A stretch of 64,000 nt of DNA from Linnemannia elongata (Eukaryota > Mortierellomycota > Mortierellomycetes > Mortierellales > Mortierellaceae): contig JAXBDG010000006.1 of assembly GCA_036320915.1 (NCBI GenBank), positions 1 to 64,000 of the forward strand, given 5' to 3'. The notes under the pieces are model-generated. The model saw only the letters and a program-made list of their open reading frames with translations, had not been told where the DNA came from and did not search any database. Below are positions 17,665 to 28,683 of the stretch, one piece after another. The translations under genes were made by a program, and so were the position numbers. The first letter of the stretch is position 1. Each line of letters opens with the position of its first letter.

Positions 17665-18122
17665 AATGACAAACAAAGAAGGATCGGATGCCGTCCCAAG
17701 TGAAGACTATTTGTCGGAAGTGGAGGAAGATGACAGATCAGAGTAGAAAATCTAATATTCTATGATATTTATAGCCATTACCAAAAAAATAAACACTTTC
17801 AAGGTGAACGTGTCGACCTTTCTATCAATGAGCTGCTTCTGTTCACCATCACTATTTTGCTTCACTACTCCTTGTTTTTGATAGATAGAATCCTATGGTA
17901 GTTGTTTTTTTACGATTTGCTGTAGTCCACGCTGTCTTTCGCGTCCCTTTGGTCTTGAATAGATTTACTATCTCCCAGACTCTGCATTTGTGCTCGGCCT
18001 ACATCATCATCCCCTCGTTTTTACTTTGTGCAAGACCTTAAAGGATGTTTTTATTCTGATACGTGAAAATGTGATAAATACGAAATTGAGTAAACGGATA
18101 GAATGATCGACCAGGTAATTCT
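17665..18122. other. Spacer between WD40 fragment and GST gene
   Basis: AT-rich, with no gene seen. It contains the 3' flank of the GST gene and marks the passage from subtelomeric debris to ordinary genes. Confidence 0.5.
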
Positions 18123-18857
18123 TTAGTAGAAGCCAAGGGCAGCAAAGTTCTTCTCGCTCAAGGACTTGAACTCCTTAGTCTGCTTCCAAGCAGACAAGCC
18201 TTTGATCTTGTTCATCTTCTCGCGGACTTCCCACATTGCAGGGGTCTTGCTCTTCGAGACTAATTCCTCCCCAGTCACACCCTGGATCAGCCCGAGTAAT
18301 AAATCGGTCGTGACATCGGCTAGGGAGACTTTGTTACCGACATAGTGTCCGTTAGAACCGTTGGCGGCAAGATGCTGCTCATGGTACTTGATCCAAGGGG
18401 CGATGTTGTTGGTGATCAGAAGCTCCATGTTGGCAGCCTTGAGTTCGGGATCCTTGACAGCAAAATACTTTCCGGCGAAAGCATTCACGAGGGAGTGGTT
18501 GTTAGAGACAAAAGTGTTGACGAGGACCTCCTCAAAGGCGTCAGAGCCAAGGAGTCCAAACTTGCGAGCGAGGTAGCGCTCGATGGCGTCGGACTCGGCG
18601 ATCTGGATGGTGGTCTTGCCGTCGGCAGAGGTCTCGGTGAGGAGGGGCATGACGCCAAAGGGGGCGAGGGGCTTCTCGGAGGCCCAGTCCTCGGGGTTGA
18701 TGGAGGTGAACTTGTTACCAGAGATGGCGAGGAGGGTGCGGGAGACGCCGCCAAGACCGTGGATGTCGAAGTACTTAATCTCGAAGGTGCTGTCCTTCTT
18801 GGCGGCGAGGGCGTTGAAGGCGGCAGCCTGGGCGGGGTCGAAGTATGCGTGAACCAT
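18123..18857 (-). CDS. Glutathione S-transferase
   Basis: A 244-residue, single-exon cytosolic protein. The N-terminal thioredoxin-like half (about residues 25-105) has FGVMPLL, with the usual cis-proline position before the last strand, and ESDAIERYLARKFGLLG, the glutathione-binding SNAI-like motif that leads into the linker. The C-terminal all-helical half contains GNKVSLADV, matching the conserved N-cap motif (normally with S/T-x-x-D). Such enzymes join glutathione to electrophiles or reduce peroxides. Class is unclear, nearest to sigma- or EF1B-gamma-like fungal GSTs. The start is the first ATG (MVHAYF), with a TATA box about 125 bp upstream. High G/C at third positions suggests strong expression. 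Confidence 0.88.
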   Translation of the reverse strand: MVHAYFDPAQAAAFNALAAKKDSTFEIKYFDIHGLGGVSRTLLAISGNKFTSINPEDWASEKPLAPFGVMPLLTETSADGKTTIQIAESDAIERYLARKFGLLGSDAFEEVLVNTFVSNNHSLVNAFAGKYFAVKDPELKAANMELLITNNIAPWIKYHEQHLAANGSNGHYVGNKVSLADVTTDLLLGLIQGVTGEELVSKSKTPAMWEVREKMNKIKGLSAWKQTKEFKSLSEKNFAALGFY

Positions 18858-18981
18858 TTTGCTATTGTTGCTGTAAGATGGAGAGAAGCTGTGCTTGTTA
18901 TGAGTGTGAAAAAAGATGGTTGGTTTCGTTTTTGAGGGTGGTTGTTGTGACGACGAATAAAAGATAAAGGCGATGAAGAAC

Positions 18982-18990
18982 CTATTTATA
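18982..18990 (-). promoter_or_regulatory. TATA box of the GST gene
   Basis: TATAAATAG on the minus strand, about 125-133 bases before the start codon at 18857. Good match to the consensus and suitably placed. Confidence 0.6.
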
Positions 18991-21722
18991 CTCGGGCTTT
19001 GGGTCGTTGTTTGCTTGCTAGTTCAATGTCGATCAATTGACGACAAGATGGCAAGTTGTTTTCTTATCTCTGGTGTGTGCGTTTGTAGCTTGTGTGAACT
19101 AAAGTGCTTCGTACGCTGTCTGTATGTGCGTAATTGAGTGGGTGAGTGGGGAAAGAAACAACAACAATAGCCAGTCCAAGTCTCCAGTGATTCAATTGAG
19201 TGCAGTCGGTAAAGGTACCTCCTCCCTCGATCCTTTTTTTTCCTTTTGTGATGATTAATAATCGTTTTGACTGACCGACTGGCTGCAATAAATCTATTAG
19301 CCTCTTCGTCCTTCTGATCGACCCATCCATGCGCTTTAATCGAGCCTAAATAAAAAAAAAAGCAAAAAAAAAAGCGAGGACGCGTCCACACTTCCCTGAT
19401 CGCCTGTTCGCATTCCTAATTTTATACGCCTCAAACTCAAAAGCAAACAGTTCCTAGTTCACTGTTTGAAGTTACATGGGTTTAGCACGCTCCCACCATC
19501 TATCATCATCCCGCACCATCGAAATCCAAAAAACCGCTTTCTTGGTCTGGGGTTATCATAACCTAGGGGGTACTCCAATAAGCTTGTGCGGGCGTGCAAA
19601 AGTCTCTCCTCTTCCTTGTTTTTCCTATTCTTATTGGTAGGGGAAGAGTAGTGCATTGGGAGGGGTTGTGTTCATGGCGGCGTCCTTCAATTGCGCGGTC
19701 GTCTTAAAATGAGTGACCTTCCTCCCTTTCCCTTTTCCTTCCTTCCCCCTCTATCAACTTATCTCCTCATCTCTATTTACAACCTGTACTGCTGTTGTTG
19801 TCTGAGGGCCATACGATATTCCTTGTCCTTCATATCGATTGTTGCAGTAACAATCACACTTCTCCATCTATCCTCTCTTGTAGCTGGCTATTTCTCTTCT
19901 CTCATAGCACATCTCTTCTTTTCGTGCCTCCAGTCGCTCCATTGAAGACAGGTATCATCAGGATCGATCATGAACTCCTCACAAGAGAGAATTAACAGGA
20001 CGCCTGGTTAGAGGAAGAGAGTGACACGTACGATATGATATTGGCATCTCAAAGGGGAGGCGAAAAAAGGATTGGTGAACGCCTTCGTCATTTGTGTTCG
20101 CCATTTACTCTCTGCGCAGCTATGCTAAACTAGTATGCAAAAAAGACACGCAAGCCAACTCCACTGTTTGGTTGGGCGTTCCAATGCACCGCTCCCTCGA
20201 TGCTGAAATAATAAACTTGGCACTAGCCATTGCCTTTCAATCGGAGTTGATGTGTATTTTACAGTGTATGCTTTGAGTGTGCCCATCACTCCATTTCCAT
20301 ATCCTGTTCTCCTATTCCCGACTCGAATTAGGGCGATATCTCTCCCAGACACACAAAACAGGGAATGTACGAGAGAAAGTGACTACATGAATCTCTTTCT
20401 CTATTCCTTTTCTCCGGAGTGCTCTTGTCAGCAGAGAAACGCGGTGTTACCTTGTGGCGAGCTTGCCTTGGATCAACTTTGTCTTTTTATCCGTGTGTAG
20501 ATTTACCTCGCCAAGAGGTAGGTTGGGGTAAAGGACGACATCTTGTCGTTCTTGTTCAGAGTCAGTGTACTTCAAGTCTTGTCCTTGTTGCAAGACTTGC
20601 GAGGGAAGTGGGGTTGGTGCGTGTGAGTGAGAGACTGGAAGGGCTGAAGGATGGAAAATGAATGAGTTTGTTGGTCGAATGTCTTTGGGCATGGGCCACA
20701 TCGACCCTCGCGGACAGGCGGGTGCACACAAGAAGGCGCAAACTCCGCTGCTGACAACTAGAAAAGTCCGCGTGAATAGTGCAGAGTGGGAAGGAAGAAA
20801 GCGTCAAGAGGAAGCCTAGGAAGAGGGTAAGGATGAGAAAAAGGAGATCAAGTGAAGGAGAGGGGAAAAGGAGATGTTTGCGATCAATGCGCAGGGCAGT
20901 AGGTATATGTGTATGTGCGTGTATATGAGTACTGAGGGAAAGACAGAGTGAGGAGGAGGGAAGGTGGAGAAAAGAAGCAAAAGGATAGGGGGTGTAGGAA
21001 GAGAAGTCGATGGCGAGCATCAAGCTGGACAGAGTAGTGGTGTGCACATGGGCGATGTGAGAGAGAAGTGGAAGGAGGAACGGAGGGAGGTAGAGAATAG
21101 CAGCCAACTCTTTCGTGGGTATGCAGAGAAGTATTCTTTAGTGCCCTGCAGGTGTATCCTGGAGAACGAAAATTAATTTTGACCTCTCTTCCAATGCTCG
21201 GTCATGAAAGGATTGCAAGCTTTGAGAGGTGATGAGAGTTGATCATCTTGCAATGAAGGCATGACCACAAGCAGATTCAGCAACCTCGGTTCAATAGCAA
21301 GTTTTTTGAAAGGGTCTGATCAGATCCACTTGCAACAATCCTCATCATGCTTGCCTGCCACATTCACACCTCTTGTCTGGCTGAGTTGTGTCAAGGGTGA
21401 AGTGTTCTGGGACAGGTGACAACAGACCTGGCATAACAGGGTGATAAGGAAGGGATGCGAGGTTGGCGTATGTGTGACAAGTTTCGGAAGGATTGAGGGG
21501 AGAAGGGAGAATGTTTTGGACGACTGTCGCGTCATGGGCGATATTGGCCATCGAGGGTAAGACATGAAGGCGCACACTCCGCTACAGAATAAACTCGTTA
21601 CTCTCGCCTTGCAATACAAACACGCAAAACCGACATGGTGTTCGCACTTGCAGAAACATTTTTTTTTTTATCGAGAAACAACGCATATAAAGGAGATGGG
21701 CTACTTGTTGCCACCTCGCTCC
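18991..21722. other. Long intergenic region
   Basis: Many short frames but none with recognisable domains or coherent codon use. CT-rich and GA-rich tracts occur at 19690-19930 and 20780-21090. GAAGGCGCAAACTCCGCT at about 20734 and GAAGGCGCACACTCCGCT at about 21566 are near repeats. An unidentified spliced gene cannot be excluded. Confidence 0.4.
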
Positions 21723-23499
21723 TCAAATCAGACTTGGCTGCACAATGGGACGATCGTTAGTCTGTCTCACCGGCTCAGCCTCGATATTCAATAGGAATGG
21801 TGTCAAGGGCTCCACGTCTCCCAACAGTGGGCGTTCGAACTGAACACCTGTTCCTCTTCTATCCACCACTGGCGCGACTCCTGTTGCCTCTGCCTGTGCC
21901 TCTGCTTGTGCCTCTGCGTCGTCGGGTCTTTCTTGCTTGCGTTCCTTGCGTTTCGACAATCCAATTGCAGAAAGGGTCATAACCAGCAACAACAGCGGTC
22001 CCTATTTGCAGTATAGGAATGAATAAAATATGAGGTCAGTCTGCTCGAAGCAGAAATCTAGATTACTCCTTGTTTACCCTTGTCATAATGTCCGGGGGGA
22101 TTTTTTTTCAAAACTTACCAGCATGATCAATTGAACAAGCAAGAGTTGTTGAATCCTTGTTTGCCATCGCGCAAAGTCCTTGGAAAGCTCAGCCTTGCAA
22201 GGTACTTTGAATCCATAAGAAGGATTCTCACTGCAAGTTTTCTCGGGTTCTTTGGGCTTGTTGGGGTCTTTGGGGTCTTTGGGGTCTTTGGGGTCTTTGG
22301 GGTCTTTGGGGTCTTTGGGGTCTTTGGGGTCTTTGGGGAAGGGTCTGTCGGAGATAGCGTTGAACCCACAGCAATGATGACGGAGCTCAAAATCGCTAAT
22401 ATGTTGTGTTCGATGGCGGTTCGCGTCCGTCCATGCACTATTCAACTCCTTGTCCATCTATTATCCAAAACCAGAAAGAGGTAATAACAAGAAACGGGTC
22501 ATTGACCGAAAATGAGGTCATTGTCGTAATTAGAAAACAAGAAACCAATCAAAATAAAACACAAAAGGCACAGAGGGGGTAGGGAGGGTTGGTTACCTGT
22601 GAGAGGTGGAAAGACCGTTGCGCTACAGAGATGGTAAAGACAACAAGGACCAAAATAAGCAAGATGGCATTACCGTTCAGTAGATAGGTCGACGCCTTCG
22701 TGAACATGATCCTTGGACCCCTGGTGTGCTGTTGCCGCACTACCAAAGGTGGATTGTTGTTTTGTCCAAGCATGTTATCATTGGAGTGAGATTGAGTTGA
22801 CGCCCGTGGCCCTGAATCTCGTCCATCCCCACCAGAGCCGTTGCCTCGGCGTCCCTCGTCATTGTCCTTGTCGTTTCGGTCGTTCGCAGTATCCTCTACC
22901 AAGAGGTTGTACGCGACCGCGAATCCAAAGGCTCCTGTCACAATCGTCAAGCCTGCAACCAACAGCGTCATTTCACTCTCTGGAAGCAAATAGTCTAAAA
23001 TAGGTTCACGTAGCGCCATCTCGACCATCTCTACGCCCATCAAGAGAAAAGCAAAGACCTACCATCGTGGTGGTCATGAGAAGAAGAGAGGGATAGTGGT
23101 TGGATGAGTAAGAGTATGGCAGCTATAAAAAGGTGTGCGTGGGAAAAACAAGGTATAAAGCAAAAGCAAAAAACTTACAGCAAGAACGATGTTAATAATC
23201 ATCATAAATATCCTGGCGACCCGTGCGTTTTGCACCCAGTTGACAACAGGGGACTCTTGATTCTCGTGTAGGACCTTGGCAGCCCACGTTTGAAAGAGCC
23301 CAAGGCTTTGTTGGACTTGTGCAAGAAGTGTGCGAGGATCCCGTCGTGCCGGGTTGTTGTTGTCGGTGCGTTGTTGGTGATGGTGACCATTTCCAGTGTT
23401 GTAACCGTTGTTGTTGCTGCTGTTATGGGAAGGAGAGCTGACTCTGTTCGAAGTGCCGTTGGAGCGGACAAGGCTCGTTCGTTCATCATGTTCTTCCAT
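21723..23499 (-). CDS. Tetraspanin-like membrane protein
   Basis: Four exons by splice sites and frame: 23179-23499, 22597-23058, 22119-22457 and 21723-22001. All junctions are phase 0 and together give 466 residues. Four membrane segments are visible: about 97-120, 134-160, 230-255 and 360-390. Between the third and fourth lies a loop with HHCCGF at about 288-293, the CCG signature of the tetraspanin large extracellular loop, plus further cysteines (EKTCSEN, VPCKAE). This loop carries a run of P-K-D triplets. The loop between segments 2 and 3 is unusually long and polar, and the N-terminus is Asn/Ser/His-rich. Tetraspanins organise membrane microdomains. The fold call is good; a fungal subfamily cannot be assigned. 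Confidence 0.78.
22258..22337. repeat. 9-bp microsatellite GGGGTCTTT in tetraspanin loop
   Basis: Eight to nine copies of a 9-bp unit. The unit length keeps the frame and adds K-D-P triplets to the extracellular loop, so copy number can change without breaking the gene. Confidence 0.92.
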
Positions 23500-26385
23500 G
23501 ATGCGGTTGGTTCTTGGATGGTTAGTGGGGTGGTGGAGCGGGAAGGAAAGGAAAAAAAGAGAAAAATGGCATGGCTTGAACACAAAGAAAATGCGCTAGT
23601 GATGCGCACATGCCTCCATCTACTCCATTAACCTACCTCACCGTAATTTGGTCAAAGCACATGCTACAGGCGATCCAATATATTTCAGATTGAGCCGGCG
23701 ATTGGAGTAACGATGGACATGCTTTTTCTTAGTATAAAAGTCGTATGGTCAGCATAGCTGTCAGCCTGTTTTGACTATCTTAACGACTACTCAAATGACC
23801 CGGCCTGGATTTGAGGAGTTGGACTGAATGAAAAAAAAGTATCGAAAATCTGCTACGATGCTGGCGCTTGTCTGAGTAGTACTTTTCCCGGGATGTATTG
23901 TTGCTAGTGGAGGATGTCCATTCAACATTTATCATAATGGGCACCTAGCGATATGTTGGAGGGCTGGACTTGACTTCGTGCGTTCTTTTTTTTTTTTTGT
24001 TTGCGACTAAGCAACTCCAATGATGGCATTTTGTCCATCACTTTGGTTTTTTTTTATTTGTGCCTTGCTCTCGGTTTTATTTCACACAACAATAGAAAAT
24101 GGATCTACATGGTGGGTCTTGAAGTGACTTCAGATTTTCTTTCGTGTCGGTCGTAGTTAGGTGGATGCATGGAGGTTGGGTGACGAGAGGTGTGAGAAAA
24201 AACAAAAAAAAGAAAGATCATGGTCCAAGTAGGGTGCGAAATAACAAGGATGAGTGGCTTGATTTCACGCTTGACTTTGTGGGTGATAAGAGTGTGGAGC
24301 CAGGGGACCTTGACCGAAAAGAGGAAGTGTTCCCAAGCCTCCCACATGCCAGAGGAATATGTCCACACGTTTATTAAAGATATAGATGAAAAAAATTCTC
24401 GACGCGTTTTGCCCTCACCAAGGCGCGTTGTATCAAGGGTTCTTGGTTCACGAAGGCTACCTGACAACCATTAATTTAAATGCATTGCAGCACTTTTCGG
24501 AAGCATAAACCAATCAATGGAGTATTTTAGAAGAGGGGTCGTCATGCCAATTTTTTTTTTTTTTTTTTTTTTTTTGGCTTTTACGCCAGTTTTCGCACTA
24601 AGAAGTTTAGAAGGGTACATTATTAAGCTCGATATTCTGCTGAATTCATTGTGAGAAGGGGATTGAGATCTGGTAACGAGTCAAGAATGAAAGAGGTGGT
24701 GGGCAAACTCCATCCATTTTCCTCAGTGACTGCTGTATTTGAGTCTCCCAAAAATGTTCGGCGTACGGCGAAATTTCGTCATACGCCGAAAAGATTTTCG
24801 GCTAGTGGAGGAGAATTCTGGCGAACAAAGCGCGATTTGGGATAAACAAAGACCTTCTAAACTTCTCAAACCCATGGCAGAATACAGTTGTAGTGGCGAA
24901 TAAGCAATTTTTATTGGCCGTCGCCCTTCAACACACTAGAATTGTTATGGGCCTTACTGTGCCCACGCCTCAGAGTACAGCGTATTCCCAAGGTGTCCAG
25001 TGCGCGACTCCAAATAAGTGAGCCTCCCTTGTTTTGACATCGGGGCGGACTGCACTTCAACGTGGGTAAGTAATTTGAGATCTAGGCGAGAGTGGGTCCA
25101 TCAAGGGCAATCTTGTTGACGTCCTTGATCGAGGAAGAGATGTTCGAGGAAGTGCACTGAGATTCAATTGGACGATGCACTTAATATAGATACTCGATGT
25201 TTAGCTTGATTTTGCCCATTCAGTTAGCGCCGTGTCTCCTTAGTTCTGCGACCAGCGAGAGCGACAGAGGCGAGAAAGCCAAGCGTGAGCTCCTAGTAAG
25301 ATCAATTTAGTGCCGTCAAAGGCACAGAGGCACATATCGTTAGTTTCAGACCCCTACCGTGTCGCGTCGCCTTCTGCCATGGAATCACTCATTACCACCA
25401 TCGAGTCGATGAATAAATACCCTGCAACTCTGCCCACGAGTCGGAGATATTCAACTCACAGGTACGCTTTGACCGTTGGTAACCGAAACAACCAATTAGA
25501 AAACAAGGCAATTGACATAATCGAACTTGTTAGAGACAACAGTAGTAAGTCAGTGGATGGAGGTAAACAAGGAGGCGTGTCCTTCCGTCATTGCTGGTCT
25601 CACTTTGTCTCGGCCTGATGACTGAATGGCAGCATTCATGTGGCCGCAAAGGGAGCCATCAAGGACATGAGTGACGAACGGCGCAATAGGATAGCATCAA
25701 CAACAACAGGAACGAGTCCTTGGAGATCCTGGTCTTGTGTTTAGTGTGTCTATTGTTGTCGCTGGCGGCCAAACTTGCAGTCAACCCGGCTTGAGTAAAG
25801 AGATCCCCCTCTGGGAGTACTGGTAATGATCGTAATGAGAGATAAAAGTGGGGGAGTCATTTTAATGTTGAGGTCAGCGAAGGAGGAAGCCTGTGAGTGG
25901 GTTGGGATGAACAACAAGAAGGAAAGTAAGAGAACGCTTACAGACAAGCAGCGATGAGTAACCCATGCGCAGAGGAGCAAAACCACAAGACAGACTCTTC
26001 TTTTCACAACACAGCCTATGTAGCTGTATCATCCACCTCATTTTGATCTCTCGTTTCTTCGTCAATAGAAATTTCATCTCTTACTCGCGTTCAACAAGGA
26101 CGGACCGTAATTGATAGGTAAGAGACAGTCAAGAAGCCCGCAAAAGACGCCACCAATCTCCCTCAGCGCTTCTGAAGAAGGTAATCGTTGCGGTCTACAA
26201 GCTGATGAAACAATGTATGAACAAAGGAGCAAGGCAGTGATGCTTTTAGCTACCATTATTATGAAAATGCAAGTTTATTGATGTGATGAGAAGTAGGAGG
26301 AAGGAAAAAAAAAACGAGTACAAAACATACAAGGATGCAGCGTTGAAGCACAGGAGAGAGAAAAAAGGAAAGAAATAGGTCAGGT
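23500..26385. other. Long intergenic region
   Basis: No supported gene. Contents seen: a poly-T run at 24551-24575, an inverted repeat at 24757-24790, and a 102-residue frame at 25310-25618 with no family resemblance. AT-rich runs are frequent. Confidence 0.4.
24757..24790. repeat. Short inverted repeat TTCGGCGTA / TACGCCGAA
   Basis: Perfect 9-base arms separated by 16 bases that include the nested palindrome-like CGAAATTTCG. It could be a protein-binding site or a hairpin; no gene lies close by. Confidence 0.6.
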
Positions 26386-27971
26386 TTAGAACTTGGTATG
26401 CTTGGGCTTTTCCTGGATGTTGGCCTTGTATCCTGGGAACTCGTAATCGATACCCAACTCTGCAAGCTTGGCCCTCTTTGCAGACTCGTTCTTCAGCAAC
26501 TTCTTGGCCACCTGCTTCATCTGTGCCGCAGACTTTTCGGCATTGTGCTTCTCCTTCGAGATCTTTTGCCATGGGATCGCCTTGAACTTCTTGTTGGCAC
26601 CCAAGAACATGGCGGGGTGGATTTGAGTGGGCTGGAGTGCCTTGCACTTAAGCTGATGCCCAAACAAGAGGTAGTTGTCCATGGTATCGGCAACAATATC
26701 AGCGACTTCCTGCGATGCAAACTCGATGAAGGCATAGTGCTTGGACTTGCCAGTCTTCTTGTTGCGCGACAAGCGAAGACGGAGGACCTTGCCAAACTGT
26801 GAAAAGTAAGCGTTCATCTGGTCCTCGTAGAATCCGTGAGGAATGCGACCCAAATACACCACTCCCGTAGCACTCTTGTCCTATTGTTTTAAAGGTGAAA
26901 ACGTTATATGATTAGTTCCCATTTCTAAATGTTATTCTCCTGAAAAGCCTTCCTCGACCAACATCATGCAGATGCGCATGCGAACAAATAAAGAGAAATG
27001 GAAAAACCTTCCAATCGATGAATACAGTGTAAGTCTGCATTGAACAGCAAAGCAAGAGAGGTCCTGAATTCCTGTAAGAGATAATTACCTTGGGCTGGCC
27101 GAGGCTTCCGAGCTTTTTCCGGAGGTTGGCGGCAGCTTTGGGGTTTAATGAGATCTCATCCTTCATGGTGGCAAAGGTATCCTCCTTCATGGCTGCCCGG
27201 TCCTCCTCGTTCTCATCGTCCGAGCTGTCCTCATCGGCGCTAGAGTCGATATCCTTGAGAAGAGCTCTGTCGTCCATCAATTGCTCGTCCTCCTCGTCAT
27301 CGTTTTCGTTGTTGTCGTTCTCCTGCTCCTGCTCCTTGACGGGTGCTTTCTTTGGTGCTGATGCAGCGGCGATCTTCTTCTCAACGACCTTCTTCTCGAC
27401 GGGCTTCTTCTCGACGGGCTTCTTCTCGACGGGCTTCTTCTCGACGGGCTTCTTCTCGACGACCTTCTTCTCGACAGGCTTCTTCTCGACGACCTTCTTC
27501 TCAACAGGCTTCTTCTCGACGACCTTCTTCTCAACAGGCTTCTTCTCGACGACCTTCTTCTCAACAGGCTTCTTCTCAACGACCTTCTTCTCGACGGGCT
27601 TCTTCTCAACAGCCTTCTTCTCCTCAACAACTGCAGCCTTGGCCTCCTTCTTCTCCGCAGTTTTCTTGGGGGCTGGGGCAGCCTTGGCCTCCTTCTTGGC
27701 GGGGGTCACGGCAACCTTCTTGGCGGGGCTCTCTTTGGCTGCAGGGGCAGCAGCCTTGCGCTTGACAGCGGTAGGCTTGGGAGCGGCAGCAGCCTTGGCT
27801 GCAGGCTTATCAACAGGTGCCGTGGAAGCTATGTATCATGGTCACATAGAGATATGCAAGGGATAGTGAGTGTTTTGAATTCGAAAGCAAGTGCTCTCAT
27901 TCTTCTCCTTGCGTGTCCATGTCCTGATTGTGCATGTCTGAGGGTGAAGTACCTCTAGTCTTGGGTGCCAT
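26386..27971 (-). CDS. NOP15: Nucleolar RRM protein, Nop15/NIFK family
   Basis: Three exons (27953-27971, 27089-27828, 26386-26880) give 417 residues with phases that fit. The start MAPKTR lies in a 19-bp first exon. Residues about 10-190 are Ala/Lys/Pro-rich with many reiterated V-E-K-K-P units, followed by an acidic patch (DEEDEQ, DSSADED). The RRM begins at VVYLGRIPHGFYEDQM (RNP2, about 258) and has KHYAFIEFAS (RNP1). After it comes a family-typical tail (MDNYLLFGHQLKC, IPWQKISKEKHN). In yeast Nop15 acts in pre-60S assembly in the nucleolus. The lysine-rich leader is much longer than in yeast and is likely a nucleolar or RNA-binding extension. Confidence 0.88.
27380..27630. repeat. Coding repeat of E-K-K-P/V units in NOP15
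   Basis: About 15 imperfect copies of a 15-bp unit (TTCTTCTCGACGGGC or TTCTTCTCGACGACC on +) encode repeated EKKPV and EKKVV. Synonymous changes between units (TCGACG, TCAACA) show that the array is not brand new. Confidence 0.85.
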
Positions 27972-28683
27972 TGTGTGATGAGCGTGTGGGTGAAAGGGGG
28001 GAGGTTGATGGCAGGGAGGAGGGAGGTAGAAGAGGTACAGAAGACGAGAACGATGACTTGCAGTGGTGCCACTGAAAGGCCTTTCGCAAAAGAAAAAAAA
28101 AAAAAGAAAAAAAAATTCATAACAAGTGACTGCTGATTAACGCGTGGCTTATGCGATGTAAAAATGAACAAGCTGAGGAGAGGAAAATGCTAAGAAAGAA
28201 GCTGGGGGTTCTTTATTTATCCCTATGAAGATATATATATAATGGAGCTATTCCTTAATTATTTGACTCGCTTGGCTACGGAGGGCTTTACCAGTTCGTC
28301 CTGGTGGAACCTTTATACTCTCATTCAACGCGTCCAAAACATCGGTTCACTGGATAGTAGTCTGTGAGTCAGCGTTAGTGAGAGTAAGCATACTTATTTT
28401 CGCCAGTATTATTGTAGGCACCATTCCTATCCTATGCAAAAATTTAACCCTCTCTTACTCACGTTATCAAAATCTTTCAATAGGACCTAGCCCGGACTCC
28501 ACAGACCTACGCCCATTGGACTTGTTGCCATAAGCAACCACTAAGATCGACGACGCATGCGCCGTAAACCCCGCAAGACGATTATTAGTAAGTAACAGTG
28601 ACATCACTAATGCAAGTTGTCGGATCTCATGGACAATCATTCTGAGACTAATTAAATTTAATGGATAGGCATAATGACGCCCT
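27972..28683. other. NOP15-NOC4 intergenic region
   Basis: It holds the NOP15 5' flank and the NOC4 3' flank. An A-rich run lies at 28090-28117. A segment at about 28207-28240 (ATCCCTATGAAGATATATAT) resembles one at about 12393. No gene seen. Confidence 0.45.

Noticed and set aside
20562..21107. A 181-codon Ser/Leu/Thr-rich minus-strand frame
   Set aside because: Low-complexity CT composition, no domain and no conserved start; it looks like open non-coding DNA.
27090..27866. A 258-codon + strand frame rich in F-S-T-G-F repeats
   Set aside because: It is antisense to the NOP15 lysine-rich repeat and a by-product of its codon pattern.
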